A stretch of 64,000 bases of DNA from Pacificispira spongiicola (GCF_012926505.1 NZ_JABBNT010000001.1:310001-374000), one strand, 5' to 3'; shown: positions 46,478 to 56,257, counted from the stretch's first letter. The notes: generated by a model not told the origin, from the letters alone. A program made the numbers and translations.

Positions 46478-47926
46478 TCAACCTCGCCAAAAGCCGGGCG
46501 CCAAAAGGATCAGCACCGTGAAAAGTTCCAGTCGCCCCAGCAGCATACCGAAGGACAACAACCATTTGGCGCCGTCCGGCAGAGAGGAGAAATTCCCCGC
46601 GGGGCCGATCACCTCCCCCAGTCCGGGGCCGACATTCGCGATCGCCGTCGCCGCGCCGCTGGTCGCGGTGATGAAGTCCAGGCCCATAAGGCCGAGTCCG
46701 CAGGCCAGCAACGCGTATATCGCCACAAACAGGAAGAAGAAGTTCATGACGGATGTTTCGACCGAATCCGGGATCGGCTTGCGATTGTAATACGCGATGA
46801 AGACCCCGTTCGGGCTCAACAGCCGCTTCATCTGAACCCGGGCGGACGCATAGAGGACCTGAAATCGGAACACCTTGATCCCGCAGGTCGTGGACCCCGC
46901 GCAACCTCCGATGAACATCAGGACGAAGAACATCGGCGCGGCAAACGCACCCCAAGCACTGAAATCCTGCGTCGCATAGCCCGTACCGGTCATCACGGAG
47001 GTTACATTGAATGAGGTGAACCGGATCGCATCGGTGATCGTCCAATCCCGTTCCATCACCAGATAGACGATCATGATGATCGTCGCCGAGCCTAGAAAAC
47101 CGAAAAACCAACGCACCTGACTATCGTTGAAAAGCGCATTCGGGGAACCGCGCAATACCTGTAAATAGAGCAGAAACGGCAGCGATCCCAGGATCATGAA
47201 GACGGTCGAAATCCATTCGATCGACGCGCTTCCGAACAGGCCGACGGAACTGTCATAGGTCGAAAAACCGCCGGTTGCGACGGTGGTCATCGCATGATTG
47301 ATCGCATCGAACCCCGTCATGCCCGCCGTCCAATAAAGAACCGCGCAAATCAGGGTCAGCAATAGATAGATAATCGTGATCCAGGCCCCGATCTGGGCGG
47401 CGCGGGGTAACGCCTTTTCGACCCGTTCCGCGAATTCCATGCGGAACAGCTGCATCCCGCCAACCTGCAGCATCGGCAGCACCGAAACAGCCATGACGAT
47501 GATCCCGATCCCACCCAGCCATTGCAGCAAGGATCGCCAGATCAAAATGCCCGGCGGCGCGAAATCCAATCCGACGATGACCGTGGACCCAGTGGTTGAA
47601 ATGCCGCTCATCGCCTCGAAAAAGGCGTCGGTGTAGGAAAGGTTCAGATCCGAGAACGCCATCGGCAGCGCGGCAAAGGCCGGCAACAGGCACCAGGTGG
47701 ACGTCGTCATGACGAAGGCCTGGCGTATCGAGAAATTGCGCGATTTCACCCAATTGGTGAGCGCCAGCATCGCACCCGTAAAAAAGGTCAGGCCGGAGGC
47801 GGCGGCAAATACCCGCCAATCCGGATTTCCGACGGCAAGGTCGACGGCGGCCGGCAACGCCATCGCCGCCGCCAAGGTCATCAGCAATATTCCATTGACC
47901 ATGAAAATCGGCCGAAAATCGAACAC
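46478..47926 (-). CDS. trkH: Potassium uptake channel subunit TrkH
   Basis: 482 residues from GTG 47926, with GGAGGG five bases upstream; the frame can begin at 47947. Four selectivity-loop regions of the SKT superfamily are visible: FEAMSGISTTGSTVI, MTTVATGGFSTYDSS, FNVTSVMTGTGYATQDFS and TATSGAATAIANVGPG. The start MFDFRPIFMVNG is typical. It works with the cytoplasmic TrkA gate, which is not in the window. Next to argE on one transcript. Confidence 0.94.
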   Translation of the reverse strand: MFDFRPIFMVNGILLMTLAAAMALPAAVDLAVGNPDWRVFAAASGLTFFTGAMLALTNWVKSRNFSIRQAFVMTTSTWCLLPAFAALPMAFSDLNLSYTDAFFEAMSGISTTGSTVIVGLDFAPPGILIWRSLLQWLGGIGIIVMAVSVLPMLQVGGMQLFRMEFAERVEKALPRAAQIGAWITIIYLLLTLICAVLYWTAGMTGFDAINHAMTTVATGGFSTYDSSVGLFGSASIEWISTVFMILGSLPFLLYLQVLRGSPNALFNDSQVRWFFGFLGSATIIMIVYLVMERDWTITDAIRFTSFNVTSVMTGTGYATQDFSAWGAFAAPMFFVLMFIGGCAGSTTCGIKVFRFQVLYASARVQMKRLLSPNGVFIAYYNRKPIPDSVETSVMNFFFLFVAIYALLACGLGLMGLDFITATSGAATAIANVGPGLGEVIGPAGNFSSLPDGAKWLLSFGMLLGRLELFTVLILLAPGFWRG

Positions 47927-48157
47927 CCAAACCCTCCGCGCCGCCAATTCGGAAATTCGGCGAAAAAGACCCTCGACCGCATATCGCCCCGATCGCGCGG
48001 AGAATAGCCATTATCGGCCATGAACGCTAGGCCGCCAACGCGACACGCCATCAGGCGATCGATCCGGGCTCAAAAGCTACCCTTTACTTTTCCTTAATTC
48101 GTTGCTGGTACTAAGTCTGTCAAAGCAACAGAACAACTGCGAGGCGAACCGCAGAAA

Positions 48158-49951
48158 ATGCCAGCGGAGTCGACAACACCAATTTTTGGTCCCGCCAAAA
48201 CGCTCGAAGAACAGATCGAGCGCTTGGAATTGGTGTTCCACAACACGAACGACTCCATCGTTTCGATCAACAAGGACTCGAAGATCGTTGCGGTGAACAA
48301 ACGAACGCTGGAAACCTTCGGTTACGAAAGCATGTCGGAATTGGTCGGCGAACGTGTCGAAATTCTGATGAACGAAACGCATTCGCCGCATCATGCCCGC
48401 TATATCATGGATTATATTCAGGGAAAGCGCGGCAACGTCGTCAACAACCTGCGCCGACTCTGGGCGCGGCGTAAGAACGGTAGCGTGTTTCCGGTCGATA
48501 TCCATGTCGCCGACTACCGGTTCGGCGACGAACTGTATTTCGTCGCGTTTCTGCGCGAAATGTCGAACGTTTCCGAATTCGAAGACCGGGTGCATCTCTC
48601 CCTCTACTATGACCAACTGACGAGCCTGCCCAACAAGGAAGCGTTGTCGATCAGCCTCGAAACGGCACTACGGGCCGCGGAATCGAACCGGATGCGGTTC
48701 CTGTTGATGGAAATGGGCATCGATCAGATGCGCGCAATCAACACGACATTCGGCATGGAAGACGGCAACAACGTCATCCGGCTGGTCGGAAAGCGCCTGG
48801 AACATGCACTGACGCCCTGCGATTTCTTCGGACGCGGCAATGGCGACCGGTTTTCCGCCCTGTTCGAAATCCGGCCGGGGCATTCCGCCGCCGAACTGGC
48901 GGAATCGATCCAGGACCGAATCCAGGATGCGCTATCCGATCCGTTTGAATTCGGTGCGGCACGCGCCTCCATCACGCTGACGACCGGCGGTGTGGAAGTG
49001 CCGATGCTGACCACAACCGCCAGCACCGCGCTGCGCTTCGCCGATATGGCGTATTTCGAAGCGAAGGCCTCTCATCGCGGGGAGGTTTACCTTCTGACAG
49101 AAGCGGATGTCGCACGGGTGCTTCAGACGGCGTCCCTGGTGCACAAGATCCGAGACGCCTTGCAGATGCAGGAATTCTTCCCGGTCTTCCAGCCGAAGAT
49201 CGATCTGGCGACCGGGCGTTTCGCGGCTGCGGAAACCCTGATCCGTTGGCGGACGGAAGCCGGTGAAATGATCCCGCCCAGCCTGTTCATCCCGGTGGCG
49301 GAAAACGCGGACCTTATCGAAGGGATCGGCCGGTTCATTTTCCTGGAATCCTGCGCCGCCATCCAGGAGTGGAAATCGGATCCGATCCTCAGCCAGGTCA
49401 AACTCGCGGTCAACATCTCCCCGAAACAGCTGGACCGCGAGAATTTCGTCGACTTTGTCGAACGGACGTTGGGCAGTTTCGATATTCCCGCTTCCGCCCT
49501 GGAATTCGAAATCACGGAAACCACCATCGCGAACAACCCGGTCAAGACACTGGCCGCCATCGAAAAGCTGTCCGAATTGGGCATTTCGACATCGATCGAC
49601 GATTTCGGAACCGGGCATTCCTCGCTGAGCATGCTGCGGGAGGTGAAGGCGTCCCGCGCCAAGGTCGATCGCAGCTTCCTGACCGGCGTACCGGAAGATG
49701 AGAAGTCGAACCTGCTTCTGCGCAACATCATTAACCTGATGCGCGACATGGACCTCGCCGTGACGGTCGAAGGCGTTGAGACTGAGGAAGTGGCGAACTA
49801 CCTGCGCAACCTACGTTGTTCCGAAGCGCAGGGCTTCTTCTTCGCCAAGCCGATGGAAAAGGCGGATTTCGAGACATTCGTGCAGGAACACGCCACCACG
49901 CACAAATGTGCGGAGCAGGACGAGAAAGCCGACGCGACTGCCGCACGTTGA
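48158..49951 (+). CDS. PAS-GGDEF-EAL signalling protein with degenerate GGDEF
   Basis: 597 residues, no membrane helix. PAS (about 20-140: LELVFHNTNDSIVSINKDSK) is followed by a GGDEF domain (about 150-310) and an EAL domain (about 325-580). The GGDEF signature is replaced by RGNGDRFSAL, so diguanylate cyclase activity is unlikely. The EAL site looks functional: ETL for EAL, LAVNISPKQL (Asn), FEITETTI (Glu), SIDDFGTGHSSLSML (Asp-Asp), RAKVDRSF (Lys) and TVEGVET. It probably hydrolyses cyclic di-GMP under PAS control. Confidence 0.92.
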   Translation: MPAESTTPIFGPAKTLEEQIERLELVFHNTNDSIVSINKDSKIVAVNKRTLETFGYESMSELVGERVEILMNETHSPHHARYIMDYIQGKRGNVVNNLRRLWARRKNGSVFPVDIHVADYRFGDELYFVAFLREMSNVSEFEDRVHLSLYYDQLTSLPNKEALSISLETALRAAESNRMRFLLMEMGIDQMRAINTTFGMEDGNNVIRLVGKRLEHALTPCDFFGRGNGDRFSALFEIRPGHSAAELAESIQDRIQDALSDPFEFGAARASITLTTGGVEVPMLTTTASTALRFADMAYFEAKASHRGEVYLLTEADVARVLQTASLVHKIRDALQMQEFFPVFQPKIDLATGRFAAAETLIRWRTEAGEMIPPSLFIPVAENADLIEGIGRFIFLESCAAIQEWKSDPILSQVKLAVNISPKQLDRENFVDFVERTLGSFDIPASALEFEITETTIANNPVKTLAAIEKLSELGISTSIDDFGTGHSSLSMLREVKASRAKVDRSFLTGVPEDEKSNLLLRNIINLMRDMDLAVTVEGVETEEVANYLRNLRCSEAQGFFFAKPMEKADFETFVQEHATTHKCAEQDEKADATAAR

Positions 49952-50001
49952 CACCGTCGCCGCCCCGGAACGCGGAAACGGCCCGTTCCCTTGATCCCGC
50001 C

Positions 50002-50637
50002 TTAGAGGCCCTTACCGTTCATCCCCGCCAGGGACAGGAATTCCGCCTTCAGCGCGCGATCGGACTTGAAAGCGCCGATCATGCGGCTGGTAATCATGGA
50101 CACGCCGTCCTTCTTCACACCGCGCGTGGTCATGCACTGGTGCTGTGCGCTGAGAACAACGGCGACCCCCAACGGGTCGAGCGCATCCTGGATAGCGTCG
50201 GCAACCTGCGCCGTCATCTTTTCCTGGATTTGCAGGCGCTTGGCATAGATATCGACGACGCGGGCCAGTTTCGAAATACCGACGACGCGATTGCGCGGCA
50301 GATAAGCGACATGCGCCGTGCCGATGATCGGCACCATGTGATGTTCGCAATGGCTTTCGAACGAGATGTCCCGAAGCAGGACCATCTCGTCGTAACCTTC
50401 GGTTTCCTCGAAAGTTCGGGACAACAGTTCCGTCGGGTCTTCCTGGTAGCCCCAGAAGAATTCCTCATACGCCTTCGCAACACGCTTCGGCGTGTCCAGC
50501 AGCCCTTCGCGGTCGGGATTGTCCCCGGTCCAGCGCAGCAGCACACGTACCGCCGCTTCCGCTTCCTCACGGGAGGGGCGCGACGTTTCGGTCGCTTCGG
50601 CGTCGCGGTCTTCGCTCAAGGGCTGAATGGCGTTCAT
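50002..50637 (-). CDS. folE: GTP cyclohydrolase I, copy 2
   Basis: 211 residues. The active site matches copy 1 at 28853: [39 protein letters not shown] and [18 protein letters not shown]. The two proteins are very similar from residue 22 onward, but differ around the loop after EFF and in the C-terminal 25 residues. Upstream context is apaG, not a folate gene. Two intact copies suggest distinct regulation or metal use, or use of dihydroneopterin triphosphate by different pathways. This region carries no repeat array like that of copy 1. Confidence 0.96.
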   Translation of the reverse strand: MNAIQPLSEDRDAEATETSRPSREEAEAAVRVLLRWTGDNPDREGLLDTPKRVAKAYEEFFWGYQEDPTELLSRTFEETEGYDEMVLLRDISFESHCEHHMVPIIGTAHVAYLPRNRVVGISKLARVVDIYAKRLQIQEKMTAQVADAIQDALDPLGVAVVLSAQHQCMTTRGVKKDGVSMITSRMIGAFKSDRALKAEFLSLAGMNGKGL

Positions 50638-50682
50638 ATCGGATCCTACTCAATTCTGTCGTAACATTCGTTATACGGCGGT

Positions 50683-51078
50683 TCAGTTCAATTGGATCGC
50701 CTGATGCGGACTATCCAAGGAAAAGGCCGGGATATCGACCTGGAAACTGTCGCCCGCCGCATCGTGCATTTCATAGGCGCCGAACATGATTCCAGAGGGA
50801 GTCTTCAACGGAGCACCGCTGGTATATTCGAAATGGCTGCCCGGGGAAATCGTCGGCTGTTCCCCGACCACGCCGGGACCGCGCACTTCCTCCACAAGGC
50901 CTTGCGCATCGGTGATCCGCCAATAGCGGTTCACCAGACGCACCGGCGCCGTGCCGAGATTTTCGATGCGGACACTATACGCCCAGACGAAATGCCCTTC
51001 GTCGGGGGCGGATTGGTTTTCCAGGAAGACCGGTTCCACCTGAACCCGGACGTCGTGCGTGGTTGCTTCGTAAATCAT
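50683..51078 (-). CDS. apaG: ApaG protein (Co2+/Mg2+ efflux-associated)
   Basis: 131 residues from ATG 51078; GTG 51093 is an alternative. The ApaG pattern is complete: HFVWAYSVRIENLGTAPVRLVNRYWRITDA (quoted in part), VRGPGVVGEQPTISPGSHFEYTSG and GIMFGAYEM. It has a fibronectin-III-like fold; ApaG mutants of Salmonella show altered cobalt efflux, but the molecular role is open. It sits directly upstream of folE copy 2 on the same strand. Confidence 0.93.
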   Translation of the reverse strand: MIYEATTHDVRVQVEPVFLENQSAPDEGHFVWAYSVRIENLGTAPVRLVNRYWRITDAQGLVEEVRGPGVVGEQPTISPGSHFEYTSGAPLKTPSGIMFGAYEMHDAAGDSFQVDIPAFSLDSPHQAIQLN

Positions 51079-51188
51079 ATCTGCCTGAGTCACCCCGTGT
51101 TTCCGGGACTCCTTCGATCAACCGGCCTGATATTAGTCGCCAACCTTCCGAAGTCCAGCCCGGACCAAGCGATACTGACAAAGAAAAA

Positions 51189-51213
51189 GGGCCGGAGCAC
51201 ATGGCCCCGGCCC
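51189..51213 (-). terminator. Intrinsic terminator of the OmpA-like lipoprotein gene
   Basis: GGGCCGG (51189-51195) and CCGGCCC (51207-51213) form a 7-bp GC-rich stem with an 11-nt loop. Read on the minus strand it is followed by TTTTTC, about 50 bases after the lipoprotein gene stop. Confidence 0.75.
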
Positions 51214-51263
51214 GATTTCTGTCGTCGTCGCGACGTTGCCGTCGCGACCGCCGTTCAGCGATC

Positions 51264-52118
51264 TTACTTGATCGTGATTTCGACGCGACGGTTCTGCGGG
51301 TTCTTCACCCCGTCACCGGTCGCTTCGAGCGGCTCGCTCTCACCCTTCGCGTCGACGCTGATGGCGGATGCCGGGACACCCATTTCGATCAGCGAGAAGC
51401 GAACGTTATTCGCACGGTCCAAAGAAAGCTTATCGTTGTAAGCATTCGAACCGGACGTATCGGTGTGGCCGACCAGCGCGATGGAACCGTCCTTATAGTC
51501 GCCGAACTTCGAGTTCACGAGGCTCAGTACCTGGGCGGCGCCCTGGTTGACCGCGGAGTCATCGAAATCGAAGAACACGATGAAGCTCGCCGGCTCCATC
51601 ATCGGTTCCGGCGCGGGCGCCGGGGCCGGTTCCATCTTCTTCTCAAGCACCGCGATGGCATCGAAGAATTCCTGCTTGCACGCGGCAATGTCGTCCGGCT
51701 GGAAGTTTTCTTCCTGCTGTTCGACCCAGCAGTCGTATTTCGCCTGAGCGACTGCGGCTTCGATCGGGTGCGCCTCACGGCCACCGGAATCCAGCGCCGA
51801 AATCAGACGGGCGCGCGACGCATTGAGTTCGTCGATGGAATCGGCGGGTTCGTTCCAGTTGGCGGGATCTTCCGGCGCAACGACTTCGCCCATCGCGACG
51901 CGAACACCCTTGCGGGCGAAGTAATCGGCGTCGACATGGTCGTACATCTGGAACATCTCGAATTCAGAGAATTTCTGATATTCCATCGCCAGCGCTTTGG
52001 TGAAGGCGGTGCCTTCCGGCTGGGCATTGCGCATTTTGAGCTCGTCCAGGTTTCCGTAAACAGAGCAACCCGTGAGCAGGACAGCCCCGCCGACAAGGCC
52101 GATCAAACGCTTCAGCAT
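51264..52118 (-). CDS. OmpA-family outer-membrane lipoprotein
   Basis: 284 residues. The signal peptide ends in a lipobox LLTGC with Cys18 as the lipidation site. A mixed helical region of about 150 residues (two extra cysteines, KYDCWVEQQ and DDIAACKQEF, that could form a disulphide) precedes a Pro/Ala spacer (PAPAPAPEPMMEP). The C-terminal OmpA peptidoglycan-binding domain follows: IALVGHTDTSGSNAYNDKLSLDRA and the ending NPQNRRVEITIK. It likely links outer membrane and cell wall. The N-terminal domain was not recognised. Confidence 0.88.
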   Translation of the reverse strand: MLKRLIGLVGGAVLLTGCSVYGNLDELKMRNAQPEGTAFTKALAMEYQKFSEFEMFQMYDHVDADYFARKGVRVAMGEVVAPEDPANWNEPADSIDELNASRARLISALDSGGREAHPIEAAVAQAKYDCWVEQQEENFQPDDIAACKQEFFDAIAVLEKKMEPAPAPAPEPMMEPASFIVFFDFDDSAVNQGAAQVLSLVNSKFGDYKDGSIALVGHTDTSGSNAYNDKLSLDRANNVRFSLIEMGVPASAISVDAKGESEPLEATGDGVKNPQNRRVEITIK

Positions 52119-52336
52119 TTCGATACCCCTTTTCTATAGTCGCGCCGACATAACGTCGTCGCCGTTCAAATTTCGAGAAGCCAACCGGAACCGTCAGGCT
52201 CGACCCACCGATACGGCGTTTCAGTTCACTTCCCACGCAGCCCCGAACTCTCGAAGCCGCAGGTGATCGTCCCTTCCCATTCGGCACTATACTGGGGTTC
52301 GGAACAATTTCAAAGGGGTTAGGCCGTTTATCGGTA

Positions 52337-53008
52337 TTAACCGGATACGCCGTTTTCGAGCACATCCAAGGATAGTACGCGCGATCGGTCGCCGAGGTTT
52401 TCGACATCTCCCACATCATGGGTGACCAGCAGAACCGGCAACCCGCGGCGTTCCGTCGTCTGAAAGACGAATTGCCGGAACCGCGACCGCGACTCCGGGT
52501 CCAGGGCGGAAAACGGCTCGTCCAGCAGCAGAACCGACGGCCGTGCCAGAAGGGCTCTCAAGCAGCCGATCCGCGCCCTTTGGCCGCCGGACAGTGTCGC
52601 CGGGTCGCGGGACTCGAATCCCTCAAGACCGGCTTCCGCCAAGGCATCGCCGATCCGCGTCCGCCGTTCGACGCGGCTGAGCTTCGGCGGCAAACCGAAG
52701 CCCAGATTGTCCCCGACCGTCATATGCGGGAACAGAAGATCGTCCTGGAACAGAATCCCGACATGTCGGCTTTCCGCCGCGACGCCCCTGACGACCCTGC
52801 CATCAACCAGAATATCGCCGCTGACATCGAAGCATGGGTCCAGCGTTCCGCAAATCGCGGAAAGCAGCGTCGACTTGCCCACGCCGCTTCTGCCGGTCAC
52901 GGCGACGACCTCCCCCGGGCGCACATGCAGGGACAGGGGCGGAAACAGGCGCGCGCCTGAAACCGACACCGACAAATCCCGGATGATCAAGCCGCTTTCG
53001 TCAATCAT
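52337..53008 (-). CDS. ynjD: ABC transporter ATP-binding protein, YnjD/ThiQ-like
   Basis: 223 residues. Walker A VAVTGRSGVGKSTLL, signature LSGGQRARIGCLRALLARP and Walker B VLLLDEPFSALDPES are intact. It starts eight bases inside the end of the fused permease gene, so translation is coupled. Together with the binding protein and long permease it matches the YnjBCD arrangement of enterobacteria, whose substrate is unproven (thiamine-type compounds have been proposed by similarity). Confidence 0.88.
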   Translation of the reverse strand: MIDESGLIIRDLSVSVSGARLFPPLSLHVRPGEVVAVTGRSGVGKSTLLSAICGTLDPCFDVSGDILVDGRVVRGVAAESRHVGILFQDDLLFPHMTVGDNLGFGLPPKLSRVERRTRIGDALAEAGLEGFESRDPATLSGGQRARIGCLRALLARPSVLLLDEPFSALDPESRSRFRQFVFQTTERRGLPVLLVTHDVGDVENLGDRSRVLSLDVLENGVSG

Positions 53009-54689
53009 GGCCCAGTCCTACCCCGAAACGCCGCCATCTGACGAGACGCGGAATCGCCCAGGCTAGTGCGAAGGCCAGAAAGGGCAGACCCGCCTGCAAG
53101 ACGCCGACAACCCCGATTAACCGCCTATCCCCGCCTGATGACAGGGTCACCGCTTCCGTCGTCAGGGTCGTGACGCGGCCGGCCCCGGCGAAGACCGTCG
53201 GCAAGTAGGATCCGACACTGACGGCAAAACCGACCGCCATGGCGATCAGCAATGGACGCAACAGAAGCGGCAGCCGTACCGACCAGAAAACGCGCGCGGG
53301 CGATGCGCCAAGACAGGCCGCCGCCCGCGCGTATCGCGGATCGAGACCGCGATACGGTCCGGCGAGCGTCAGATATGTATAGGGGAGGACGAACAACAGA
53401 TGCGCCCAAATCACCCCGCCCCAACTGCCATCCGCATGCAGACCGACCAAAAAGACCTGAAACCCGAACAGGAACGCCACCTCCGGCAGGATCAATGGCA
53501 GCAGGATCAGGGCCATGGTCCTCTGCCCGCGTCCGAAACGGGTTTCCGCTTCCAGACCGACGATCGCCAGGATTGCAGCGGCGACCGTGCTGGCCGTGGC
53601 GAGCGATAGCGTCGCCGCCAAAGGGTCGGCGATCATGTCGAAACGGTCGACCCAGTTTTCCAGGGACCAGCGCCCCGGAACCGCGTCCGGAAACCGCCAA
53701 CGCCCCGCAAAGGACCAGATCAGCAATCCGACCAACCCAAGCCCGCCCAATAAAGACACAATGCCTGTCGGAACCGCCGCGAGGATGATCGCCCCGGGGA
53801 ATAGATTCCGTCCCCCCCGTTGCAGCCAAGCCTTGAGAAGAAACCGCGATACGACCTCCCCTATCCGCCAGATCAGCACGGCCGCCAGGACGACACCGAC
53901 TTGCAGCACGGCCCCCGCCGCCGCCACAAATTGGAAGGACAGGTCCGCTTCCCGCATCCACCGCAGGATCAGCACGCCCAAGGTCGGCGTCGGGGTCGCG
54001 GTCAGGATGATCGCCATATCCACCGTCGATACGGAAAACGCGATCACCGCATAAACCGGCAGGCGTATCCGCCCCGCCAGTTGCGGCATGACGAGTTTCA
54101 ACCAGGAAACCGGGCCGGAATAGCCAAGACTGCGACCGATATCGACACTGCGCGCCGTTGGAAGACGTTCCAAGGCGGCAAGGCTGACCAGCAGCAGATA
54201 GGGAATTTCCTTAATGACCAGGGCCAGAACCAAACTGACGCCATGGGGATCGGGGGCCAGCGCGACATCCGGCGGTCGGTCCCATCCGGTGAAACCGGGC
54301 GAGGCCATGCGGACAAGCCAGCCGCTGGGAGATAGAACGAAGACGAGGCCGACGGCCAAGGCCGCATGCGGCACGGCAAGGATCGGCGCCAGCACGGCGC
54401 GCAGCCGCCCCATCCATCGGCTGTCGTGGAAAAAGGTCAATCCGCCCATCACTAGGGCAAATGACAGAAAAGCGGCGGCCAACCCGGTCGCGAGACTGCG
54501 AAACACGGCATCCCAGACGCCGGGATACGCCGCGAGCGCCCGCCACGGGTCCAATGAAAAATTCACCCCGCCCAGAGCCGGCAAATATCCGAAGGCGGGC
54601 AACAGGGTCCCAATCCCGCCCGCCACCAGCGGCACCAGGAACAAGGTCAGGACCAGCCATGGTCCATAGCGCAGAAAATTAAGCGCCAT
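53001..54689 (-). CDS. ynjC: Fused ABC transporter permease, YnjC/ThiP-like
   Basis: 562 residues with two homologous permease halves, about 12 membrane helices in total. EAA-type loops occur in each half (ERLPTARSVDIGRSLGYS and LDPRYARAAACLGASPARVF). One polypeptide therefore supplies both channel halves, as in ThiP, FbpB and YnjC. It overlaps ynjB upstream by 11 bases and ynjD downstream by eight. Confidence 0.9.
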   Translation of the reverse strand: MALNFLRYGPWLVLTLFLVPLVAGGIGTLLPAFGYLPALGGVNFSLDPWRALAAYPGVWDAVFRSLATGLAAAFLSFALVMGGLTFFHDSRWMGRLRAVLAPILAVPHAALAVGLVFVLSPSGWLVRMASPGFTGWDRPPDVALAPDPHGVSLVLALVIKEIPYLLLVSLAALERLPTARSVDIGRSLGYSGPVSWLKLVMPQLAGRIRLPVYAVIAFSVSTVDMAIILTATPTPTLGVLILRWMREADLSFQFVAAAGAVLQVGVVLAAVLIWRIGEVVSRFLLKAWLQRGGRNLFPGAIILAAVPTGIVSLLGGLGLVGLLIWSFAGRWRFPDAVPGRWSLENWVDRFDMIADPLAATLSLATASTVAAAILAIVGLEAETRFGRGQRTMALILLPLILPEVAFLFGFQVFLVGLHADGSWGGVIWAHLLFVLPYTYLTLAGPYRGLDPRYARAAACLGASPARVFWSVRLPLLLRPLLIAMAVGFAVSVGSYLPTVFAGAGRVTTLTTEAVTLSSGGDRRLIGVVGVLQAGLPFLAFALAWAIPRLVRWRRFGVGLGHD

Positions 54690-55908
54690 AGCGCCGCAGC
54701 CATACCTCCTCTATCCGAGTCATCCAGGTCGGATGCGGTTCCGGCAGGGTACGTCCCAGTTCCTCGGGCGACAGAGTCGCAACACCGCGCGGAAGATCGT
54801 CGAACAGGGCCCGTGCCGTATCGTCCAGGCGCGACATGCTCAACACCGTCGGATCGCCCCAGATACGCGGGTCCTGTTTGCGGGCCTGCGCTTCCGGCGA
54901 CAGCAGGAAATTCGCGACAATGGCGGCCCCTTCCTTGGCCGAAGCATTGAACGGGATCGCGACATAATGCGTGTTCCCGATCGATCCGGCGTCGGGAACA
55001 TAGGTGCGCGCCGTATCGACCAAGCGGTCTTGCTCTATGGCGTTCGACGCCTTAGCCGGATTGAAAGCCAGCGCGATATCCACCGATCCGTCGTCCAGCA
55101 ACCCGATCAGGTCGTCTTCGGTTGCCGGATAGTCGCGGCCTTCGCGCCACAGAGTCGGATGCAGGGCCGAGAGATAATCCCAAAGCGGCGCCGTCACGGC
55201 ATCGAAATTCTGCCCGGCCGGAGACAGCAATTCCGACGGATCTTCTACCAATTCGTAGAGCACCTGTTTCAGGAAGGTGGTTCCCAGAAAATTCGGTGGG
55301 GCGGGGTACGTAACCCGCCCCGGATTCGCCGTCGCATAGGCCAGAAGAGCACCGGCATCGCGCGGCGGGTTTGCCAAACGCGCCGTATCGTATACGAAAA
55401 TCAGCTTCGCCCCACCCCAGGGCGATTCATATCCGTCGGTCGGAACCGTGAAGTCCCGAAGGATCGCGGGGTTTTCCTGCGTATCGATCAATTCGCGGTT
55501 GGGCAGAGCGTCCGCGAAGGGTCCGAACAGCAGCCCGTTATCCTTCATCGCCTTGAAGTTTTCGCCATTGATCCACATAAGGTCGACCGACCCGCCGGAG
55601 TCGCGGCCCGCCGCCTTCTCGGCGAGGATTCGGCGGACGGTTTCGGAAATGTCGCCCACCTTCACATGGACGAGGGTGACACCGTAATCTTCCTTCACCC
55701 GCTGCCCGACCCAATCGACATAGGCATTGATGGAATCGTCGCCGCCCCAGGCATTCCAATACACGGTCTGACCGCGCGCCTTTTCCAACGCCCGGTCCCA
55801 ATCCAGAGCCTGATCTTCGGCGCTTGCCACCTGACCGAATGGGATTGCGGTCCCAATCAACCACAGGCAAAGCACGATCCAGTGCCGAACAGTGCGGGAA
55901 TGTCTCAT
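54679..55908 (-). CDS. ynjB: ABC transporter substrate-binding protein, YnjB-like
   Basis: 409 residues with a signal peptide (residues 1-30, ending QVASAED). The mature start is ALEKARGQTVYWNAWGGDDSINAYVDWV, quoted in part as RGQTVYWNAWGGDDSINAYV. SVDLMWINGENFKAMK and GYESPWGGAKLIFVYD are characteristic of YnjB proteins. It should deliver the unknown substrate to YnjC. GGAGG lies upstream of the ATG. No TPP riboswitch was found in the leader. Confidence 0.88.
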   Translation of the reverse strand: MRHSRTVRHWIVLCLWLIGTAIPFGQVASAEDQALDWDRALEKARGQTVYWNAWGGDDSINAYVDWVGQRVKEDYGVTLVHVKVGDISETVRRILAEKAAGRDSGGSVDLMWINGENFKAMKDNGLLFGPFADALPNRELIDTQENPAILRDFTVPTDGYESPWGGAKLIFVYDTARLANPPRDAGALLAYATANPGRVTYPAPPNFLGTTFLKQVLYELVEDPSELLSPAGQNFDAVTAPLWDYLSALHPTLWREGRDYPATEDDLIGLLDDGSVDIALAFNPAKASNAIEQDRLVDTARTYVPDAGSIGNTHYVAIPFNASAKEGAAIVANFLLSPEAQARKQDPRIWGDPTVLSMSRLDDTARALFDDLPRGVATLSPEELGRTLPEPHPTWMTRIEEVWLRRYGA

Positions 55909-56257
55909 ATTCGGGATTTCCTCCGACCAAGTTTCAGGAAAAGCTAGACAATCCCGTTACGGGTGACCAGAGTTGCGTCGCCTGCGCGCCACACGATTGC
56001 GTGATTGTCGTGGATGCGTCGGCGCATGGAATTAGACGAAAGACAGCCAAGGCCCGTTAGACATGACCTTTTTGCGCCCACCCTTTCAGTCGCGACGAAG
56101 CCGCGCCGCGTCCGCCCCGGTATCGGGCAGGACCGGCATGGTTATTCGCCGTGACCGCGATGGGTCGGCGTCGGACTGTCTAGGCTGAGAGCCGCTCCGA
56201 TACGCCTCCTTCCCTCCGGTCGCCACGACAGCAAGACGACCTAGGAAAGAGAGCCAA
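55909..56257. other. Intergenic region without a recognisable gene
   Basis: This 349-base stretch lies between the divergent ynjB and GNAT genes. It presumably holds both promoters. No RNA gene, riboswitch or convincing palindrome was seen; the short open frames in it have no family features. Confidence 0.6.

Noticed and set aside
44522-47014. An 830-residue open frame on the plus strand across Prx5, argE and trkH
   Set aside because: It is the GC-rich antisense shadow of three clearly coding genes, with an Arg/His/Gln-rich composition and no recognisable domain.
55909-56257. A TPP riboswitch before ynjB, suggested by CTGAGAG near 56185
   Set aside because: The other conserved thi-box elements (the second CUGAU-type region and the closing helix) are missing, and the motif lies in the wrong orientation and distance for ynjB.
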